From a bacterium (GTDB lineage: Bacteria > Pseudomonadota > Gammaproteobacteria > GCA-002705445 > GCA-002716945), in NCBI GenBank assembly GCA_029979505.1, contig JAPOHH010000004.1, positions 1-64,000 on the forward strand: 64,000 nt of DNA. Reading direction: 5' to 3'. Of the stretch, positions 60,363 through 64,000 are shown piece after piece. Position 1 is the stretch's first letter. Each line of letters begins with the position of its first letter. Under the pieces are notes generated by a model. That model saw only the letters and a program-made list of their open reading frames with translations. It had not been told where the DNA came from and made no database searches. The position numbers were made by a program, and so were the translations under genes.

Positions 60363-61301
60363 TTAGTTGTTATCAAACAATATTGACATGATAGCCATTC
60401 TCACCGATATACCGTAGGATACTTGATTAAGAATTACAGAATTAGGACCGTCAGCTACAGAGGATTCTATTTCTATACCTCTATTAATAGGCCCAGGGTG
60501 CATAACAATTACATCATTATTAGCATGTTTTAATCTTTCTCGACTCAATCCATAATCAACATAATACGAATCCATTGAAATCAATGCATCATGCATTCTC
60601 TCTTTTTGGAGCCTAAGCATTATAATTACATCTGAATCTTTAATGCCTTCATTCATATTTGAAAAATAGTTAACATTCATATCTGAGTAATTATCGGGTA
60701 TTAACTTCTTTGGTCCAACAATATTAATCTCTTTAGTCTCTAAAGTATTCAGTGCATAAATTAGTGATTTTGCAACACGAGAATGTAAAATATCTCCGAC
60801 GATAGAAACTTTTAGATTTTCAAATTCACCTTTGTGTTTTTTAATGGTAAACATATCAAGCATCGCTTGTGTTGGATGTTCATTTGATCCGTCACCAGCA
60901 TTTATAACAGATATTTTATCACTGACAGACTCAGCAATATAATGCGCAGTACCTGGCACTGAATGCCTGACTACAAACATTTGGCAGCTCATTGCTTCAA
61001 TTGTTTTTATCATGTCTAGAATTGACTCACCCTTTAGAGTGGAGGAATTAGCAATATCTATATTTATAAAATCAGATGAAATTTTTTTAGACGCCAATTC
61101 AAATGTAGTTTTTGTACGAGTGCTCGGTTCGAAAAATAAACTAGCTACGACTTTATCTAGATATTTAGGTAAAGATCCACCTTTGTGAAATTCTTCTGCT
61201 CTGTTGATTATATCTATAATGTAAGACTTGGGGAGGGATTTAATATTAAGGAAGTGTTTAAGTTTATTATCTTGAAGTTGAATATTGTGATTTATCTTCA
61301 T
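60363..61301 (-). CDS. pyrB: Aspartate carbamoyltransferase catalytic subunit
   Basis: Condenses carbamoyl phosphate with aspartate in pyrimidine synthesis. The 312-residue protein has the carbamoyl-phosphate motif SLFFEPSTRTKTTFELA (about 50-66), LKGESILDMIKT (about 83-94), VRHSVPGTAHYIA (about 104-116), NAGDGSNEHPTQAMLDMFTI (about 128-147) and VMHPGPINRGIE (about 265-276). It is close to E. coli PyrB in length (311). No regulatory pyrI or inactive pyrC partner lies next to it; it is directly adjacent to ruvX with no spacer. Regulation by attenuation is not evident. Confidence 0.96.
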   Translation of the reverse strand: MKINHNIQLQDNKLKHFLNIKSLPKSYIIDIINRAEEFHKGGSLPKYLDKVVASLFFEPSTRTKTTFELASKKISSDFINIDIANSSTLKGESILDMIKTIEAMSCQMFVVRHSVPGTAHYIAESVSDKISVINAGDGSNEHPTQAMLDMFTIKKHKGEFENLKVSIVGDILHSRVAKSLIYALNTLETKEINIVGPKKLIPDNYSDMNVNYFSNMNEGIKDSDVIIMLRLQKERMHDALISMDSYYVDYGLSRERLKHANNDVIVMHPGPINRGIEIESSVADGPNSVILNQVSYGISVRMAIMSILFDNN

Positions 61302-61721
61302 TTACACAATAATATTTTCATTGATCCAGCTTTGCAAGATAATAGATGCAGATATATCATCATAATCGCCTAATTTCTTTTTTGTAATCCTCTTTTTTCT
61401 CATTTCTGCGTAGCTACATTTAGCCATCTCACTAGTTAATGCTTCATTATGAAATACTACATCTATTTCTGTAGATATTCTTTTCTTAATTTCTTGAGAT
61501 AATATCTTTATTTCTTTTTGTATGAGACTTGCTTTCTTATATTCTGGATAACCAATAATTATTATTTTTACATCCCACTCATGAATGGTTGATTCAATCT
61601 CATCTAGTAAATTATTATATATTATTCTTAGAGGGCGGCAGCTTTTTGTAATACTTTGACCTATAGCTAAACCTGACTTCTTTTGGCCATAATCAACGCC
61701 TAATAAAAAATAATTTTCCAT
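61302..61721 (-). CDS. ruvX: Putative pre-16S rRNA nuclease RuvX (YqgF)
   Basis: A 139-residue RNase H-fold protein with the family start LLGVDYGQKKSGLAIGQ (about 6-22), IIIGYPEYKKAS (about 54-65), VVFHNEALTS with catalytic Glu, and DDISASIILQSWI with the C-terminal aspartates. YqgF/RuvX completes the 5' end of 16S rRNA; earlier papers proposed Holliday-junction resolution. It is directly adjacent to gshB and pyrB with no spacer. The usual upstream partner yqgE is absent from this locus. Confidence 0.93.
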   Translation of the reverse strand: MENYFLLGVDYGQKKSGLAIGQSITKSCRPLRIIYNNLLDEIESTIHEWDVKIIIIGYPEYKKASLIQKEIKILSQEIKKRISTEIDVVFHNEALTSEMAKCSYAEMRKKRITKKKLGDYDDISASIILQSWINENIIV

Positions 61722-62666
61722 CTATTTAGTATATTCATGAAACATTCTTATTTTCTGTAACAACTTATTAGATATCTTGTTAGGAAGTCCTTTGCCAATT
61801 TGTTGAAGGCCTGTAGGCGAAGTTATATTAATCTCTGTAACATATTTCCCTATCATATCTATACCAGCAAAAAAAATTCCATGATATTTTAAAAAAGATG
61901 CTATTTCAGTCATCAATGGCAGACAAGATTTATCTATTTCTTTTATTTTATAACTACCACCACACGCTAAATTAGCTCTAAATTCTCCTTTACTTGGATA
62001 GCGTATCATTACCTTATCATGAATTATACCGTCGTATATTATTATCCTGGTGTCACCATTTTTTATTTCATCTAAATATTTCTGGGCAATTATTATTTTG
62101 TATTTTTCTAAATATTCATTTATTTTTTTGATAGAGTCCTTGCTATTTTTCAATTTTACAATACCTTTTCCAGCCATCATGTTCATAGGCTTAAGTACAA
62201 TCTCTTTGTGATTATCTAATAAAGCTTTTATTTTTTTAAAGCTTGAACCTATTACAGTTGGTATTTTAGGATGTGATAATTCATGACCAAGTATTTTTTC
62301 ATTGAATCTAATAAGACTATCAGGAGAGTTCAAAATAAGTGTATTTTGGTATTCAAGCTGTTTTAATATTTGAAGAAGAGAAATATAGTTACAATCAACT
62401 GGAGGATCTTTTCTAAAAAAAATACAATCAAACTTATTAAGATTTATATTCTTTTTTTTATGAAGCGTATATTCTGACTTTCTTATAGAATTGATTTCAA
62501 CATCATATACCGTGCCATAAACATTACTTGAATCTCGGTATATTGATTCAGGATTTATAAGTTTAATATTAGATTTATTTTGAAGACATTTTATTATACT
62601 TATAGTTGAATCAGACCTGAAATCTATTAATTCAATTGAGTCCATTAAGATTCCAATATCAAACAT
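61722..62666 (-). CDS. gshB: Glutathione synthetase
   Basis: ATP-grasp ligase joining gamma-glutamylcysteine and glycine. The 314-residue protein begins DIGILMDSIELIDFRSDSTI and has FFRKDPPVDCNYISLLQIL (about 83-101), IVLKPMNMMAGKGIVKL (about 155-171), IIAQKYLDEIKNGDTRIII with ATP-binding acids, and EINITSPTGLQQIG near the end with the conserved Asn-Thr/Ser-Pro. E. coli GshB has 315 residues. It lies directly after gshA and before ruvX with 0-1 bp spacers, so the entire glutathione pathway is one transcript. Confidence 0.96.
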   Translation of the reverse strand: MFDIGILMDSIELIDFRSDSTISIIKCLQNKSNIKLINPESIYRDSSNVYGTVYDVEINSIRKSEYTLHKKKNINLNKFDCIFFRKDPPVDCNYISLLQILKQLEYQNTLILNSPDSLIRFNEKILGHELSHPKIPTVIGSSFKKIKALLDNHKEIVLKPMNMMAGKGIVKLKNSKDSIKKINEYLEKYKIIIAQKYLDEIKNGDTRIIIYDGIIHDKVMIRYPSKGEFRANLACGGSYKIKEIDKSCLPLMTEIASFLKYHGIFFAGIDMIGKYVTEINITSPTGLQQIGKGLPNKISNKLLQKIRMFHEYTK

Positions 62667-62667
62667 A

Positions 62668-63903
62668 CTAATCTAAATTAAATAATTCTTTTGCAGCTGC
62701 TAAAATAGCAAGTCGTGCAATGACACCATATACATAATATTTATTTATTTGTGAATCAATTGGAAGTTTCAAATCTGGTGCAATGCAAATATCATTTAGT
62801 GGTATTGGATGAAAAACCATACCAGGCGAATTCAAGTTTTCATTATTAGCTTTATTCTCATGAGTCCTATAGAATCCTCCTATGAGAAAATTTGAAAAAG
62901 AGTATATTACTGGTTCTGCTACATCAGATGATTCTCTTGTTTGTTCAAATGAGTAAACACCTTCTTGTAAAATAACCTTATCTAAAGAATTGTTACCCTT
63001 AGTTGATAGCATCTTATTTCTTTGCTTTCTATTAAGATTTTTTATCTGGTCTATATGACTAATAGAAATAATACCCATTCCGTAAGTTCCTGCATCTGCT
63101 TTGATAATAATAAATGGCTTCTCATTAATATTATACCTCTCATATTTATCAGTTATTATTTTAAAGAGCTTCTCAGCATGATAAATTAAACAATCTTCGC
63201 CCTGTTTTGTTTTAAAATTAATTTCACCACAGTTTCTAAATTCTGGCTCAATTAACCATGGGTCAATCTTAAGAAGATTACTAAAGTTACTACAAACATT
63301 GCTGTAATAATTAAAGTGATCTGATTTTGATCTTTTTGTCCATCCAATATTTTTAGAGGGTAAAATAAGTTGTTTAAGATTATCTAAGAATGAGGGAATA
63401 CCCGAAGATAAGTCATTATTTAAAAGAATTGCATCAGGAACAAATCCATCATACTCAAGCATTGAGTTGATTATTTTAAAATCAGCATTATCTACAATGG
63501 TCGGTTTAGAAACTTTTACCTCATAACCCGCTTTCTCGATTAGACTTGATAAATATTCTAAACTTTTTAGGTAATGTAAGTTTCTTGTATGGTCCTCTGG
63601 AATTATTAAAATCTTATCAATGCTTGTTTTAAAGCTATCAAGAGAGTGCTTTACAGCAGTTATGTATAATGATTCAAAATCATTATTAAGGTTATTGAAA
63701 CCAGCGGGAAATAAATTTGTATCTATAGGCGATATCTTAAATCCAGAATTTCTTATATCTATGGACGAATAAAAAGGCGCTGGATATTTAAGCCATTGAT
63801 TTCTGAACCAACTCTCTATTATCTGATAATTAGCTATTATACATTCATGAATATTTTGATGACTTTTTCGATCACTATATACTATGTCTTGAGAAGCTTT
63901 CAT
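62668..63903 (-). CDS. gshA: Glutamate--cysteine ligase (proteobacterial ATP-grasp GshA type)
   Basis: First enzyme of glutathione synthesis. The 411-residue protein belongs to the TIGR02049 type, found in many beta/gammaproteobacteria, not the GshA of E. coli (518 residues). Visible blocks are WFRNQWLKYPAPFYSSIDIRN near the start, AGFNNLNNDF, IIPEDHTRNLHYL, FIIIKADAGTYGMGIISI with the ATP-binding lysine (about 258-275), LQEGVYSFEQ and NLNSPGMVFHPI. Start is at the ATG at 63901-63903. It overlaps rsmE by 29 bp and precedes gshB by 1 bp. Confidence 0.9.
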   Translation of the reverse strand: MKASQDIVYSDRKSHQNIHECIIANYQIIESWFRNQWLKYPAPFYSSIDIRNSGFKISPIDTNLFPAGFNNLNNDFESLYITAVKHSLDSFKTSIDKILIIPEDHTRNLHYLKSLEYLSSLIEKAGYEVKVSKPTIVDNADFKIINSMLEYDGFVPDAILLNNDLSSGIPSFLDNLKQLILPSKNIGWTKRSKSDHFNYYSNVCSNFSNLLKIDPWLIEPEFRNCGEINFKTKQGEDCLIYHAEKLFKIITDKYERYNINEKPFIIIKADAGTYGMGIISISHIDQIKNLNRKQRNKMLSTKGNNSLDKVILQEGVYSFEQTRESSDVAEPVIYSFSNFLIGGFYRTHENKANNENLNSPGMVFHPIPLNDICIAPDLKLPIDSQINKYYVYGVIARLAILAAAKELFNLD

Positions 63904-64000
63904 AATTATTTACCAATGTTATTGCAGATATACATGCTGTTTCAGTTCTAAGTATATTCTCACTAATTTTTTTTATTTTCCATTTATTTATTGCAAATAG
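63875..64000 (-). CDS. rsmE: 16S rRNA (uracil-1498-N3) methyltransferase RsmE (partial, N-terminus outside window)
   Basis: Reading leftward from the window edge, 41 codons end in TAG at 63875-63877. The peptide contains KISENILRTETACISAITLV, matching the conserved C-terminus of RsmE (LGxRILRTETAxxxAL), which lies in the trefoil knot that binds SAM. RsmE methylates U1498 of 16S rRNA. The gene overlaps gshA by 29 bp in another frame. rsmE next to glutathione synthesis genes is a known gammaproteobacterial arrangement. Upstream part unseen. Confidence 0.85.
   Translation of the reverse strand, partial: LFAINKWKIKKISENILRTETACISAITLVNNYESFSRHSI

Noticed and set aside
1..64000. Mobile elements, prophage, integrase sites or toxin-antitoxin pairs
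   Set aside because: No transposase, integrase, phage structural gene or terminal inverted repeats were found; nearly all the sequence is accounted for by conserved genes.

Overview
The window is AT-rich chromosomal DNA, roughly one third GC by eye, densely packed with housekeeping genes. Marker genes and gene orders point to a Gammaproteobacterium: zapA divergent from ygfB-pepP-ubiH-ubiI; lgt-thyA-folA/apaG; gmk-rpoZ-spoT; ubiE-ubiJ-ubiB; asmA-mutY-yggX; hspQ; rsmE-gshA-gshB-ruvX-pyrB-yggS-proC-yggT-metX-metW. The low GC, frequent 1-29 bp gene overlaps, small intergenic gaps and absence of any mobile element, phage gene or CRISPR suggest a streamlined, probably marine lineage of the SAR86 or SUP05/Thioglobus kind. 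The exact clade cannot be settled from the window alone.

Layout. 1-6.1 kb: the start of a lysine-rich histone H1-like protein, an EVE-domain/zapA/ZapB-like cluster, then ygfB-pepP-ubiH-ubiI-like and a TauE-type exporter. 6.2-9.7 kb: a three-gene serine-glyoxylate to 2-phosphoglycerate module (sgaA-hprA-gckA). 9.7-20.2 kb: hemL-thiE, rubredoxin-MATE, ferredoxin, plsC-yyaL, lgt-thyA-folA, apaG-Sel1 and two unassigned small genes. 20.3-28.5 kb: gmk-rpoZ-spoT-ubiE-ubiJ-ubiB-uvrD, one long co-directional run. 28.5-32.3 kb: a TRAP transporter whose binding-protein gene is convergent with its membrane-subunit genes, the latter fused transcriptionally to thrB. 32.4-38.0 kb: polA, cytochrome c4-dsbA-folD, tRNA-Arg, cytochrome c5, ubiK. 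38.05-40.7 kb: a nitrogen-control locus with an NtrC-like dyad, a sigma-54 promoter, an outer-membrane barrel gene, glnK, amtB and a strong terminator. 40.7-46.4 kb: speE/speD, a HAD phosphatase, argS, priA. 46.36-46.72 kb: the longest intergenic region, with three DnaA boxes next to AT-rich DNA. 46.7-54.2 kb: HNH nuclease, hemH, PPi-type phosphofructokinase, M48 protease lipoprotein, rdgB, moaC, asmA-mutY-yggX. 54.2-64 kb: tRNA-Phe, a TPR/2-oxoglutarate oxygenase protein, hspQ, a TerB-like protein, then the long minus-strand run metW to rsmE.

Themes. Six or seven genes serve ubiquinone synthesis at four loci (ubiH, ubiI-like, ubiE, ubiJ, ubiB, ubiK), and cytochromes c4 and c5 fit an aerobic respiratory cell. 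One-carbon and glycine/serine carbon is handled by sgaA-hprA-gckA, folD, thyA and folA. Glutathione is made by the adjacent gshA-gshB pair.

I found no defence island and no clearly novel multi-gene system. The most interesting items are the sigma-54/NtrC-controlled barrel-glnK-amtB operon, the DnaA-box cluster in the priA/HNH gap, the TPR-oxygenase protein, the UbiI-like protein that has lost its FAD-binding glycines, the serine-glyoxylate module, and the oddities of tRNA-Arg. All functional calls rest on reading motifs and gene order; no database search was run.
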